Source: Psychrobacter sp. NG25
GTDB taxonomy: Bacteria; Pseudomonadota; Gammaproteobacteria; Pseudomonadales; Moraxellaceae
Direction: 5' to 3'
Assembly (NCBI RefSeq): GCF_015234355.1
Contig: NZ_JADGMV010000002.1
Location: 310,001-374,000 of the forward strand
Length of the DNA: 64,000 bases
Both the position numbers and the translations under genes were made by a program. Positions within the stretch are counted from its first letter, which is position 1, and every line of letters starts with the position of its first letter. Under the pieces are notes generated by a model. The model worked only from the letters and a program-made list of their open reading frames with translations. It had not been told where the DNA came from and did no database searches. Below are positions 8,665 to 19,730 of the stretch, one piece after another.

Positions 8665-10242
8665 ATGTCTACACCTGCCACTTCCAATTCAATGCCCGCT
8701 CGACCATTAACCATCCTACATACCTCAGATTGGCATTTGGGTCGTAGGCTCTATGGTCGAATGCGCTATGAGGAATTCGAGGCGTTTTTGAGCTGGCTTG
8801 AAGAGGCGATTAGCGCGCAAAAAGTCGATGTATTAATCGTTGCTGGTGATATCTTTGATACCATGACGCCAAGTAACAGAGCCCAAGCATTGTATTTTGA
8901 GTTTTTAGGTAGAGTATCCAAGTCATGCTGTCAGCACGTGGTGATAGTCGCAGGCAATCACGACTCCCCTACTTTTTTAGATGCACCCAGTCAGGTACTT
9001 AAGTTCTTAAACGTTCATGTGATTGGCACTGCTTGTGACGATTTAAACAACGAAGTATTGGTTTTGGATGATGCAGATGGCACGCCGCATTGCATTATCG
9101 CCGCCGTTCCTTACTTGCGTGACCGCGATGTGCGTAGTAGTAGCGCTGGCGAGTCTGCAGATAGTAAAGATGCCAATGTCATAAAAGGTATTCGTGCACA
9201 CTACGATGAAGTGGCTAGCATTGCCAAATCCAAACAATCTGAACTTATTGAAGTGCATCAGCAATATATTCCTATCATCGCCACAGGGCATCTATTTGCA
9301 GCTGGGGGTACCACGACCGATGATGACGGCGTACGTGAGCTTTATGTCGGCTCACTGGGTAAAATATCTGCTGATATGTTCGATGAAAGCTTTGATTACG
9401 TTGCGCTTGGTCATTTGCACGTACCGCAGCGGGTCGGTGGTCGTGAGCATATACGCTATTCAGGCTCACCCATAGCTATGGGCTTTGGTGAGGCCAAGCA
9501 GCAAAAACAAGTATTGCTAGTAAAGTTTGGTGCTGCAGATAATGTCGTATCAGATCTAGACGTTACCTCTAATGGTCATATTCCTAAGCTTATCAATACA
9601 GCTTCTCATGTTAAAACGACCAAGATAGAAAAAACCGTTAAAAAAGTGGCTACTCAGGCAGAGTCTTTTATGGATGACTTGTTTGGTTTTGAAGAGCCAT
9701 CAGCCAATGATAATAATGAGGTGGCAGAAACTGATATCACAGAGAACCCTCCTACTCAGCAAGACCTAGATAATCAATCAGTACCTACTCATGCTGATAC
9801 TAACAATAAAATACTGCTTCGCGATAATTTAAGTCAGATGCAAGTAGTCTCCTTACCCATTCCAAAATTTCAGAAATTGGCACAAGTCTCAGGTGATCTA
9901 GCTACTATTTCAGAAACCATTAGATCTATTGATCCAACTGAGTCCATTTGGTTAGAGGTTGTTTATACTGGAAATGAGATTATAAGTGGACTAAAAGAAC
10001 AAGTTAATGAGATGGTAGAAAACTTGTCGCTTGAAGTGCTGATAACAAAAAATGCTAGCTCCTATAATAAAGTCCTTAACCAACAGCAAACCTCTGAGAC
10101 GTTACAAGACTTAAATGAAGAAGAGGTATTTGAGCGTTGCTTGACTGCCCATAGTATTCCTGATGAGCAAAAATCAACGTTAAGAGATGCATACGATCAA
10201 ATCGTTTATAACCTACGCTATGCAGATAGCCATGCCGAATAA
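8665..10242 (+). CDS. sbcD: Exonuclease SbcCD, D subunit (Mre11-like nuclease)
   Basis: This is the nuclease subunit of the SbcCD complex, which opens hairpins and protein-blocked DNA ends. The metallophosphoesterase motifs are in order: SDWHLG (Asp22, His24), AGDIFD (Asp62), GNHDSP (Asn98, His99, Asp100), then ATGHLFAAGG and LGHLHVPQ with the later metal ligands. The protein has 525 residues, over 100 more than E. coli SbcD (400). The extra part is an insert of about 75 residues (roughly 315-390), highly acidic and rich in Asp, Asn, Thr and Gln, between the nuclease domain and the C-terminal capping domain; it looks disordered. sbcC follows after 93 bp. A second possible ATG (codon 10) leaves all motifs intact; the upstream ribosome binding site is weak, so the start is unsure. 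Confidence 0.93.
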   Translation: MSTPATSNSMPARPLTILHTSDWHLGRRLYGRMRYEEFEAFLSWLEEAISAQKVDVLIVAGDIFDTMTPSNRAQALYFEFLGRVSKSCCQHVVIVAGNHDSPTFLDAPSQVLKFLNVHVIGTACDDLNNEVLVLDDADGTPHCIIAAVPYLRDRDVRSSSAGESADSKDANVIKGIRAHYDEVASIAKSKQSELIEVHQQYIPIIATGHLFAAGGTTTDDDGVRELYVGSLGKISADMFDESFDYVALGHLHVPQRVGGREHIRYSGSPIAMGFGEAKQQKQVLLVKFGAADNVVSDLDVTSNGHIPKLINTASHVKTTKIEKTVKKVATQAESFMDDLFGFEEPSANDNNEVAETDITENPPTQQDLDNQSVPTHADTNNKILLRDNLSQMQVVSLPIPKFQKLAQVSGDLATISETIRSIDPTESIWLEVVYTGNEIISGLKEQVNEMVENLSLEVLITKNASSYNKVLNQQQTSETLQDLNEEEVFERCLTAHSIPDEQKSTLRDAYDQIVYNLRYADSHAE

Positions 10243-10335
10243 TATAAGTTATTCGATATAATTATTAATTGCTAATAACTGATACCTTTACCTTTATCAG
10301 CTTTCAACACTGCCCTATACAAATAAGACTTGCCC

Positions 10336-13300
10336 ATGCGACTAATTGAACTGCGACTCAAAAACTTAAATTCCCTAAAAGGCGAATGGCACATTGATTT
10401 TAGTGACCCCGCTTTTCTCAATGAGGGCATTTTTGCTATTACTGGGCAAACAGGTGCTGGCAAGACCACCATACTGGATGCCGTTTGCTTAGCGCTATAC
10501 AGTCAAACGCCAAGATTGGGTGATATTACGGGTTCAACGAACGAGATAATGACCCAAGGTACGGGCGAGTGCTCAGCAGAAGTTATCATTGAAATAAATT
10601 CCAAACGCTATCTATGCTATTGGTACCAACACCGTGCCCACAAAAAAGCCAAGGGCAACTTATTACCGATTAAGCATGAGATTACTGATGTTAAAACAGG
10701 CACTATTTTAGAAGAGAAAAAATCTAAAACATCCGCCTATATCCAAGACCTAATCGGCATGGATTTCAATCAATTTACCCGTTCCATCATGTTGGCACAA
10801 GGCAGTTTTGCCGCATTTTTGAAGTCTGATATTGGTGATAGAGCCGCCATTTTAGAAAAAATAACGGGTACGGCTATCTATGCCAAAATATCGTTAAACG
10901 TGCATGAGAAAAAACGCTCTGAGGAAGAAGTGCTTGGCAAGTTACTAGCAGGCGTTAATAGCTTATCCCTATTAAATATTGAAGATGAAAGACGACTGGC
11001 TGCAGAATTAGAAACTCTGAATCAGCAGCAAATCAAACAACGACAAACATTCAAAACCTTGAGTGAACAACTACAGTGGTTGGATAGTGTCTATCAACTA
11101 CAACAGAACCTCTCGGTTTATCAGACTGAATTTGCAACAGCGCAACAGATACAGAAAGACTTTATCCCAGAAGCACAACGCTTAGATATTGCGACTAAAG
11201 CTTTAGAAATTGATAGCCAGTTTCGCGCGCTGTGCTATAGCCGAGAGATGGTCAGTAGGTTGGATGCCGAGCAACAAGCATTGATTAGTAAAATTCCGAC
11301 ACAGCAAGAAGCGCTTAGGCAAGCTTCTAGTCATCTAAATGAGGCAAATACTTTTGAAAAGAACGCCACGGATAACTTACAAACTGCTTTACCCATTATT
11401 AAGAAGGTGCGTGAATTAGATGCTGATATAAAACAGCAAGTACATGCTTTAGAAAATGATAACCAACGTAAAGTCGTACTGGTGAATAATACTCAACAAT
11501 TACGTCAAGAAATAGCTAGCCATAAGCAAACAGAGCAAGATACTAAGGCTCAGTTTGACAGTATCGAAAAATACTTTCATGACTATCCAGAGGTAAACGA
11601 TCTCGATACAGATATGGCAACCTTTGACAGCAGCTGTAGCCGATTAAAGGCATTGCTAGAAGACAATGTGCGCTTAGCTGCCGATAAACGAACACATGGT
11701 CATCAAGCCAGCCAGCTACAAGCAAGTTTCGATCAACTGTCTAAGCAGCAAGACGCCGATACCTCATTAATAATACAACAGCGTGAGCAACTTGCCAGCT
11801 TACAGCAACAGCAAGCAGCACTCATCCAAAAAAAATCGCTGGCTAGTATGCGCCGTGATCAAGAACATGTTGATCAAATTAATAACCAAACTGAGCAGGC
11901 TCGCTTCAAGTTACAACGACTGTCCGAACTGACTAGCCAAATAAAAAGAACCACGCTTTCGCTACCAGCACTTAGCCAAGCGTTAACGACTTTAGAAGAG
12001 ATAATCACCAGTCATCAATCAGACATTCAAAATACCAAGCTCAAACGCCAAGATAAACAAGAGCATCTGAATCTATTACAGAAAGTCGCTAAGCTTGAAG
12101 ACTATATAACAGAACTGCAAGACGGATCGCCCTGCCCGCTTTGTGGTGCTCATGAACATCCTTATGGTAAACACCATCCGTTATTAGACAATCATATCGA
12201 TGACAATGCCGACCAAAGCCAACTGTCTAAAACACAAAAGATTCAGCAGGAAATGGATACACTAGAAACTGTTATAGACAATCTTGAGCAGACGGTATCA
12301 AAACACCGTCTTGAACATGCTACAAAGAAAGAAACGCTTAATAATCAACAACAGCAATTAGTGCCGTTACAGCAAGAGACAGAGACCTTATCTACTGATA
12401 TTCAGGTTTATCTGGCCTCATTATTCGATGATAAAAATAATTACTCTGAATCCATTGCAGCGACCATTCACCCACTGACTCAGGTTACGGATAACATCAA
12501 TGATGAGATTGACGTAGATAGCTCTCTATCTCTATTGGATGCCGCCAAACACAATCTGATTGATTACAAGCAGTCTCTACAAACCATGATGGGCCAATAC
12601 GATGTGCTGACACAACGTATGGCACATATTAGTACTACAATCGAAACCGATGAAAAGCGGCAACAAGTACTTATTCGCGACATCAGTAATTTAGCAACTG
12701 ATATTAAGCTTAATACACAGAAAATTGAGAGTATTGAAGAAAGTATCGCTGCCAACTTCTCTGAATTAGCACCTATTATGACCACTGTTTCAGCTCTAGC
12801 GCATAAATACCCTATAGAGAACCATAAAGAGTATTTATCTGTAGCTGTTAATACAGCAGACATCAATGGTGCACTCAAGCAACTGAATGATAGTGTTACT
12901 GAGCAGACTGTAATAGACAACTCAGACTATGACCTTCATATTGAAAGATTGCGTCAACAGCGTGGTGCCCTAAGTCAGTTAAAGCAATATTGCCATAGCC
13001 AAAAAAACAAACAACAGCAGCTAACCAATACGATAAGCGGCTTAACAGCACAGATTGAAGCCAAGCAAGCACAGCTTACCAATGACGAAAAATCGCTCGA
13101 AGAACTAGAACGCTCAGTTACTAATAAAATCCATACTATCGAGCAATTAAAGCAAGACAGAAAAGAGATTTTCGCAGATAAAGAGGTAGATGCTGAGGAG
13201 ACTCAATTACGAGGTTTGGTGGATAAGGCTCAAACTAGTAAGATCATGGCACAAAGGCAACTAGATACCATTCAGCAGGTATTAGAGCAATTAAAGGTTA

Positions 13301-14256
13301 GACAGCAGCAGCTAGCAACAGAGCTACAATCTGCAACTGGTACGCTTAATACACAACAAAGTGAGTTTACTGATTTACTATCAGAATCACAGTTCGCCGA
13401 CGAAACTGCTTTTGTCAGTGCACGCCTGCCTAAGCAAGAGCGTGAAGCACTACACATACATAAATCAGCTATAGATAATGCCTTGCAACAGGTGAAGTCA
13501 CAGCTAGATAGTACTCAGCAATTATTAGCGCAAAAACTTGCTGCGCCTATGACAGATAAGGATAGAGAAACGCTTGCTGGCGAGTATCATCAAATACAGA
13601 CAGATATTGATCAACTAAGTCAGCAGATAGGTGCAATTGATCAAAAGCTGAAAGACAACGACAATCAAAAAGGCGAACAAGTAGCGCAACTCGTGGCTAT
13701 CGACGAGCAAAAGCAAAAGCTACAAGTTTGGCAGCAGCTACATACGCTAATTGGGTCAGCTGATGGTAAAAAATATCGTACCTTTGCCCAAGGATTAACG
13801 TTTGAAGTTATGATTAGTCATGCTAATACGCAACTGCAAAAGATGAGTGATCGTTACCTACTCATCCATGACGATCACAATCCGCTTGAGCTCAATGTGA
13901 TTGATAACTATCAGGGTGGCGATGTTCGTAGTACTAAAAACCTTTCTGGTGGCGAAGGCTTTATCATTAGTTTGGCACTTGCGTTAGGGTTATCACAAAT
14001 GGCCAGTCACAATATTCGTGTGGATTCTTTATTTTTGGACGAAGGCTTCGGCACACTGGATGAAGAGTCACTTGATATCGCTCTTGATACGTTGACAAGC
14101 TTGCAACAGGAAGGCAAATTGATTGGTATTATCTCTCACGTGCAGGCACTAAAAGACCGTATCTTGACCCAAATTAAGGTCGAAAAACTCTCTGGCGGCT
14201 TCAGCCAAATTAGCGGTCAAGGGTGTCGTAAAGTTGTTAGTGAAAAAGCCTCTTAA
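10336..14256 (+). CDS. sbcC: Exonuclease SbcCD, C subunit (SMC/Rad50-like ATPase)
   Basis: The 1306-residue ATPase partners SbcD. Walker A is GQTGAGKTTILDA (about residues 37-49); the ABC signature LSGGEGF and Walker B LFLDEGFGTLD are near the C-terminus. Between them lie two very long coiled coils, rich in Gln, Lys and Glu, that meet at a zinc hook CPLC (Cys600 and Cys603), almost exactly mid-protein, where two complexes dimerise. Length is above E. coli SbcC (1048), mainly from longer coils. The start is the ATG giving MRLIELRLKNLNSLKG, which matches the family; a TTG two codons earlier is ignored. It forms an operon with sbcD and is closed by a bidirectional terminator shared with the convergent glutamate dehydrogenase gene. 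Confidence 0.95.
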   Translation: MRLIELRLKNLNSLKGEWHIDFSDPAFLNEGIFAITGQTGAGKTTILDAVCLALYSQTPRLGDITGSTNEIMTQGTGECSAEVIIEINSKRYLCYWYQHRAHKKAKGNLLPIKHEITDVKTGTILEEKKSKTSAYIQDLIGMDFNQFTRSIMLAQGSFAAFLKSDIGDRAAILEKITGTAIYAKISLNVHEKKRSEEEVLGKLLAGVNSLSLLNIEDERRLAAELETLNQQQIKQRQTFKTLSEQLQWLDSVYQLQQNLSVYQTEFATAQQIQKDFIPEAQRLDIATKALEIDSQFRALCYSREMVSRLDAEQQALISKIPTQQEALRQASSHLNEANTFEKNATDNLQTALPIIKKVRELDADIKQQVHALENDNQRKVVLVNNTQQLRQEIASHKQTEQDTKAQFDSIEKYFHDYPEVNDLDTDMATFDSSCSRLKALLEDNVRLAADKRTHGHQASQLQASFDQLSKQQDADTSLIIQQREQLASLQQQQAALIQKKSLASMRRDQEHVDQINNQTEQARFKLQRLSELTSQIKRTTLSLPALSQALTTLEEIITSHQSDIQNTKLKRQDKQEHLNLLQKVAKLEDYITELQDGSPCPLCGAHEHPYGKHHPLLDNHIDDNADQSQLSKTQKIQQEMDTLETVIDNLEQTVSKHRLEHATKKETLNNQQQQLVPLQQETETLSTDIQVYLASLFDDKNNYSESIAATIHPLTQVTDNINDEIDVDSSLSLLDAAKHNLIDYKQSLQTMMGQYDVLTQRMAHISTTIETDEKRQQVLIRDISNLATDIKLNTQKIESIEESIAANFSELAPIMTTVSALAHKYPIENHKEYLSVAVNTADINGALKQLNDSVTEQTVIDNSDYDLHIERLRQQRGALSQLKQYCHSQKNKQQQLTNTISGLTAQIEAKQAQLTNDEKSLEELERSVTNKIHTIEQLKQDRKEIFADKEVDAEETQLRGLVDKAQTSKIMAQRQLDTIQQVLEQLKVRQQQLATELQSATGTLNTQQSEFTDLLSESQFADETAFVSARLPKQEREALHIHKSAIDNALQQVKSQLDSTQQLLAQKLAAPMTDKDRETLAGEYHQIQTDIDQLSQQIGAIDQKLKDNDNQKGEQVAQLVAIDEQKQKLQVWQQLHTLIGSADGKKYRTFAQGLTFEVMISHANTQLQKMSDRYLLIHDDHNPLELNVIDNYQGGDVRSTKNLSGGEGFIISLALALGLSQMASHNIRVDSLFLDEGFGTLDEESLDIALDTLTSLQQEGKLIGIISHVQALKDRILTQIKVEKLSGGFSQISGQGCRKVVSEKAS

Positions 14257-14327
14257 ATCTGATTTTTCATAATAGAGTTTCTGTAATCAAGAGCTAAATA
14301 CTCTGATTCTTGTTTGATTAGATAATA

Positions 14328-14360
14328 AAAAACCACCGTTAATGAATAACGGTGGTTTTT
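14328..14360. terminator. Bidirectional terminator between sbcC and gdhB
   Basis: A perfect 13-bp stem AAAAACCACCGTT with its inverse around the loop AATGAAT, with T runs on both strands. It lies between two convergent genes and should serve both. Confidence 0.9.
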
Positions 14361-14412
14361 TTGAAACAGTATTTTATTTGGTTAGTGACTTATTCAATCA
14401 CTCATTAGGTAT

Positions 14413-17400
14413 TTACTTAGTAACTAAACCACTCAATTCACTCATCAACACGGATAGTGTCGACAGGCTGATTTGACTGTCTGCATCATTAGCATGAAGC
14501 TGATCTAACTTGCTCATCTCTGATGTGACAGACTCTAGATGGTCTAAATGACGTGAGCGCCACTCGCCAAACGCTTGTTTCGCATCCGGTTTAGATAATA
14601 TGGCATCCATTAACAGACGCAAGCTACGTGACAGCTCATTCATCAATGCATGGCGTGCGCGACGATCCCAGTAATCTTGCTGTGGTAAGGTGGCGATATT
14701 GTCCATCATCCAGTCTAACTGCAAGACATGGTAGGCTTCAAAGTATAGTGTTGCAATCTCATCAACAGGACGCTCATACAGCTCTGCTAACAGCGCGGCA
14801 TCGAGGGCATCCACATGATAAGGTAACATAGCAAACAACGCAGCATCGCTATTAGACAGGTCTTCCTGCATTAAGCTAGTCGTATCTTCTTGCAAGTACG
14901 CTGCAAATTGCTGCTCAATGAAACCACCTGGTTTTGTTAGCTTTTCAACGCTATCGCTAAAGCGGCTAATCATATCAGCGACTTGCAAGTCTTGACCAAA
15001 GGCATTGATAAACCAAACGACACCGCTCTCAAGTGCATCACGCAGACGTAGCTCGAGATTTAACAGTAACGTAGCATCGACTTGATTGTCCAACGACTCA
15101 AGCGTTTTCCAAGCTTTTGACACATCAAAGACATCACGGCTAATCGCATAGCCACGCACGATGGTGGCTAGTGATTGATCAGTCTCTTCGAACAGACGGA
15201 ACAGTGCTTCGATACCCAAACGGTTGACCACGCTATTGGTCAGATAAGTACTGATAATCTCACGATGTAAGCGATGCTCTGTCATTTCATTAAAGAAGCG
15301 TGACGCTAGCTCATCAGGGAAGTACTTACGTAGCTCGTTGATGAAGTATGGGTCATCTGGCAAATCAGAGGACAACAAGTTGTCATATACCCACATCTTA
15401 CCGTAAGCCATCACGACGGCTAACTCAGGATTGGTCAGGCCAGCATTCGCTTTTTGGCGTTTGGTAATCTCTTCATCTGATGGTAGATATTCGATTGCAC
15501 GGTCGAGACGTCCCTCGCCTTCTAGCATTTGAATAAAGCGCTGATGATCGCTTAGATTAGCTGATGCACGAATGTGACTCAGTTCAATTGCTTGAGGCTG
15601 GAGGTAGTTTTGGCGCAGTACCAACTCTGCCACGTTATCGGTCATGCTCTCTAGCAGCTCATTACGCTGTTTTAAGGTCATATCGCCTTGCTCAACCACT
15701 TTGCCCAATAAGATTTTGATATTGACTTCGTGATCTGAACAATTGACGCCGCCTGAGTTATCGATAGCATCAGTATAGACTCGACCACCCGTTTGTGCGT
15801 ATTCAATACGGCCTTGCTGCGTGAATCCTAAGTTACCGCCTTCACCAATCACCGCACAACGAAGCTCGTTGCCGTCGATACGCAGTGAGTCATTCGCACG
15901 GTCACCGACATCCGCATGTGTCTCATTAGCGCTTTTGACATAAGTACCAATACCGCCGTTCCAGAGGAGATCAACAGGCGATTTCAATAACGCACTAATT
16001 AAATCATTAGGTGCGAGACTGTCTTCATTGATATCGAAGACTGCTTTCATCTCTGCACTGATAGCGATTTTTTTGTCTTGGCGTGAGAATATACCACCAC
16101 CTTGACTTATTAATGAGGTTTCATAATCTGCCCATGATGATCGTGGTAATTCAAACAAACGTGCGCGCTCGGCATAAGAGGCAGCAGTGTCTGGATTAGG
16201 ATCAATGAAGATATGCAGATGATTAAAGGCAGCGACCAGCTTGGTATGGGTTGAGAGCAGCATACCGTTACCGAATACATCACCACTCATATCACCAATA
16301 CCGACGACAGTGAAGTCATCACGGTTTTGGATGTCCATACCGCGCATACGGAAGTGACGTTTGACCGACTCCCAACCACCACGGGCAGTGATACCCATGG
16401 CTTTATGGTCATAACCTACTGAGCCACCTGAAGCAAAGGCATCATCGAGCCAAAAGTTGTACTCTGCTGCTAAGGCATTGGCAATATCAGAGAAAGTCGC
16501 TGTACCTTTATCCGCAGCAACAACCAAGTATGGATCATCTTCATCATGTCTGACCGTATTGGCTGGCGGGACAATCACGCCGTCTACGATGTTGTCTGTG
16601 ACATCGAGCATACCGCGCAAGAACGTCTGATAACAAGCGATACCTTCCGCTTGGAACGCTTCACGACCATCCGCCATGGTTTTGGTTTTGACGATGAATC
16701 CGCCTTTTGAACCAACAGGCACAATCACTGCGTTTTTTACCATCTGTGCTTTGACTAGGCCCAGTACTTCGGTACGGAAATCTTCCATACGATCTGACCA
16801 TCGCAAACCACCACGGGCAACCTTGCCACCACGTAAATGCACGGCCTCAACACGTGGTGAGTACACAAATATCTCAAACATCGGTTTAGGTTTAGGCAAG
16901 TTAGGAATGTCTGCTGCCAAAAACTTAAACGACAAACGATCTTTACGCTGACCATCGGTATCGATCTGGTAGAAGTTGGTACGTACCATCGCGTTAATTA
17001 AATCCAAGTACCAACGCAGGATACGGTCTTCATCTAGACTATCGACATCTGCTAGCGCAGCAACGATACGTTCTTGAATTTTTGCAGTTTTTTCTGTGCG
17101 TTCAGTTTCACTATACTGAGGATTCATGCGAGCATCGAACAGATTGCCGAGTGCCACACTGATATCACTGTTTTTTACCACAGTCTGCTGGATGTAGTTA
17201 CTAGAGAACGGTGCTCGAGCTTGCATCATATAGCGTGACAGTGCTCGTAATAACACCACATCATAAGTATCTAGATTGGTCGTCAGTACCAGCTCGTTAA
17301 ACGAGTCACTTTCAACTTTTCCGGCCCAAATCTGCTTGAGACTGTCTTCGAACTGACCGCGCACCACTTGCATGTTGACGGTATCGACATGTTCTAAGGT

Positions 17401-19260
17401 TAGCTCATACTCTTGCATCCAGATAGGCTGCTCTGGCAGATCAAACTCATAGGTTTGTGCTGAGATAACTGACACACCAAAGTTTTCTAGCATTGGCAGG
17501 ACTTTTGACAAGATAACAGGCTGCTCACGACCATAGAGTTTTAGATGCAACTGATTGCTTGCATCGCCCGTTGATTGGTATAAATGCCAAATCATTGGTT
17601 GCTCTGCGGTCAATCCAGCCAAGCGTTTGGTATCTTCAACCGCTGTACGTGCATCGAAACGCTCTTGATACGCAGCAGGGATATAGTTCAAAAAGCGACG
17701 GTTCAGGGCATTGGCTTGCTGCTCACCAACATTATCAAGCAATACTTTCTGATAGTCATCACTCCATGACTCCATCAATGCTGACAACTTGGCTTCTAGC
17801 GCTGTCGTATTGACGTCGTTTACTTGACCAGGCACTGTGCGTACATGGACATGCACACGAGCATGTGCAGATTCATTGAACTCAGTGGTAAATCCTGATG
17901 AGGTTCCACCATAGGCATCTTTTAGCACATTTTGTACTTTGATACGCAGCTCGGTGTTGAACTTATCACGTGGGATATAGACTAAGCACGAGACAAAACG
18001 CTGATAATGATCAATACGGCTGAATAGACGTAGGCTCTTTTTGTCTTGTAATTGACTGATACCAGATACGATTGGATACAGCTCTTCGACGCTGGCTTGA
18101 AACAAGTCATCACGTGGCAACGTGTTAATCACATGCATCATTTTATGATGGGCATGACCGTCACGTGGCAACTCTGCCATGGCCATAATCTTATTGGCTT
18201 TTTCACGTAATAGCGGTATTTGCTGTACAGTCAGCTGGTACGCTTGTGAGGTCAATAAACCGATGAATCGATATTCACCAACCAGCTTACCGTTGTCATC
18301 AAACTTATGAATACCCAAAAAGTCCATATATACTGGGCGATGTACAGGAGATACGCGGCTTGATTTTGATAGCATCAATACGCGTGGCTCAGTCAATAAT
18401 TGCTTCAATACTTTAGGCAATTGACTAAAGCTTTCTGACAATTTGTCTTCTTCAGCACCGCGCAGTAAACCAAGACCACTATTGCCAATGGCAAATAAAT
18501 CCAAGTCCACAGAATCGGTATCAACTTCAACAGATTGTCCACCCTCTAGGCGGTATTCGCGATAACCCAAGAATATAAAATGATCGTCTAATACCCAATC
18601 TAAAAACGCTTGAATCTCTTGCTGTGAATAAAACACTTCTGGCAATGGTTTTGTAGACAGCTCTGCTTTAATATCGGTCAGCTTCGAGCGCATTTGTGTC
18701 CAGTCGCCAACGACTGTATCTAGCGTATCGATTTTAGCCAACAGCATTTGTTGTAGCGCGTCCAAATCTTCGTCATCTTGATAAGCAATCTCGCAATGAA
18801 TCAAAGACAGATGTGAAATGGCACTTTCATGTGCGCCTTCAATATGCGTAATATCGCCATCATCATTACGATCAACGCTAATAATGATATTGTAAGTACG
18901 ATGTACATCGATACCTGCCGCTTCAAGACTCATCAGAATCGTATCGACTAAGAAAGATCGGTCATACGCCACAATTTGGATGACTGTGTGCGAACTGTGA
19001 AAATGCTGCTCTTCCGCTTTAGGATTGAGCACAGTTAGTTGTGGACTACTGCGATCATAGGCCTTGAGCAAAGTGAAATGATGTAGTGCCATGCCCGCCA
19101 AATCAGCATTGCTGATGACTTTTGCCGTTTCTTGATGGAGCGGCTGGTAATAGCTATGAATAAAATGGTCAAACAATGACTTATCTTTTTGTACATAACT
19201 GGTCGCAATATCGCTTATCTGACTAATCCGCTCTGTTGCGATACTAAGAGAGTTTGGCAT
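14413..19260 (-). CDS. gdhB: NAD-specific glutamate dehydrogenase, 180-kDa class
   Basis: The 1615-residue cytoplasmic enzyme oxidises glutamate to 2-oxoglutarate with NAD, mainly for amino acid catabolism. It belongs to the large bacterial L-GDH180 family known from Streptomyces and Pseudomonas aeruginosa. A long N-terminal regulatory region with ACT-like folds precedes the catalytic core. The core shows VPVGSKGGFIVK (about residues 850-861) with the substrate lysine, VPPANTVRHDEDDPYLVVAADKG fragments, then FTVVGIGDMSGDVFGNGMLL of the dinucleotide domain and GEGGNLGFTQQGRIEY. A helical C-terminal domain of about 350 residues follows. The ATG at 19260 has AAGGAT upstream with good spacing. 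It is a single-gene unit facing away from purD. In P. aeruginosa the enzyme is allosterically controlled by arginine and citrate; whether this holds here is unknown. Confidence 0.95.
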   Translation of the reverse strand: MPNSLSIATERISQISDIATSYVQKDKSLFDHFIHSYYQPLHQETAKVISNADLAGMALHHFTLLKAYDRSSPQLTVLNPKAEEQHFHSSHTVIQIVAYDRSFLVDTILMSLEAAGIDVHRTYNIIISVDRNDDGDITHIEGAHESAISHLSLIHCEIAYQDDEDLDALQQMLLAKIDTLDTVVGDWTQMRSKLTDIKAELSTKPLPEVFYSQQEIQAFLDWVLDDHFIFLGYREYRLEGGQSVEVDTDSVDLDLFAIGNSGLGLLRGAEEDKLSESFSQLPKVLKQLLTEPRVLMLSKSSRVSPVHRPVYMDFLGIHKFDDNGKLVGEYRFIGLLTSQAYQLTVQQIPLLREKANKIMAMAELPRDGHAHHKMMHVINTLPRDDLFQASVEELYPIVSGISQLQDKKSLRLFSRIDHYQRFVSCLVYIPRDKFNTELRIKVQNVLKDAYGGTSSGFTTEFNESAHARVHVHVRTVPGQVNDVNTTALEAKLSALMESWSDDYQKVLLDNVGEQQANALNRRFLNYIPAAYQERFDARTAVEDTKRLAGLTAEQPMIWHLYQSTGDASNQLHLKLYGREQPVILSKVLPMLENFGVSVISAQTYEFDLPEQPIWMQEYELTLEHVDTVNMQVVRGQFEDSLKQIWAGKVESDSFNELVLTTNLDTYDVVLLRALSRYMMQARAPFSSNYIQQTVVKNSDISVALGNLFDARMNPQYSETERTEKTAKIQERIVAALADVDSLDEDRILRWYLDLINAMVRTNFYQIDTDGQRKDRLSFKFLAADIPNLPKPKPMFEIFVYSPRVEAVHLRGGKVARGGLRWSDRMEDFRTEVLGLVKAQMVKNAVIVPVGSKGGFIVKTKTMADGREAFQAEGIACYQTFLRGMLDVTDNIVDGVIVPPANTVRHDEDDPYLVVAADKGTATFSDIANALAAEYNFWLDDAFASGGSVGYDHKAMGITARGGWESVKRHFRMRGMDIQNRDDFTVVGIGDMSGDVFGNGMLLSTHTKLVAAFNHLHIFIDPNPDTAASYAERARLFELPRSSWADYETSLISQGGGIFSRQDKKIAISAEMKAVFDINEDSLAPNDLISALLKSPVDLLWNGGIGTYVKSANETHADVGDRANDSLRIDGNELRCAVIGEGGNLGFTQQGRIEYAQTGGRVYTDAIDNSGGVNCSDHEVNIKILLGKVVEQGDMTLKQRNELLESMTDNVAELVLRQNYLQPQAIELSHIRASANLSDHQRFIQMLEGEGRLDRAIEYLPSDEEITKRQKANAGLTNPELAVVMAYGKMWVYDNLLSSDLPDDPYFINELRKYFPDELASRFFNEMTEHRLHREIISTYLTNSVVNRLGIEALFRLFEETDQSLATIVRGYAISRDVFDVSKAWKTLESLDNQVDATLLLNLELRLRDALESGVVWFINAFGQDLQVADMISRFSDSVEKLTKPGGFIEQQFAAYLQEDTTSLMQEDLSNSDAALFAMLPYHVDALDAALLAELYERPVDEIATLYFEAYHVLQLDWMMDNIATLPQQDYWDRRARHALMNELSRSLRLLMDAILSKPDAKQAFGEWRSRHLDHLESVTSEMSKLDQLHANDADSQISLSTLSVLMSELSGLVTK

Positions 19261-19730
19261 GTTCTTTATCCTTTTTTATAGATCTGGTCTATCTATTATT
19301 TATTTGAGTTTATTAATGAGTAACATCACTGGCAGCGCATGAATATATTGAATACTATTGATGCCGCGAGGCAGTATAGCCATTTGTACAAATTATTCTA
19401 ATTTTTTCTTACTTTTTTAAGTTTTTCTCCTATATTTACTACTATATTTTGCTGACATGCAGCAATCAGGATATAACGCCATTAATCTAGTGAAGTGTAA
19501 CGCAACTAGGGCGCTAGCTGAAGCGTGCAACATCATTTCATGAATCAGCAACATGTCGATAACATTTGCTAATGAGATAAAATGCACTTTTGCTAGTCTT
19601 TGTTATTGATTGGCTGCTGGCATGTGATACTCATGGTAATCAGTACGACTTTTTTGTTAGAATATGCCGGTATATTTGAGAGTGTGTGACTAACTCATTA
19701 TTAATTTTAATGCTAAGGGCGAGACGTATG
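19261..19730. promoter_or_regulatory. Divergent gdhB/purD intergenic region
   Basis: This 470-bp A+T-rich spacer must hold the promoters of both flanking genes. I saw no clear -35/-10 pair, no riboswitch-like fold, no repeat copy and no small gene. The ribosome binding site of purD (AAGGGCGAG at 19715-19723) is clear. Confidence 0.4.
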
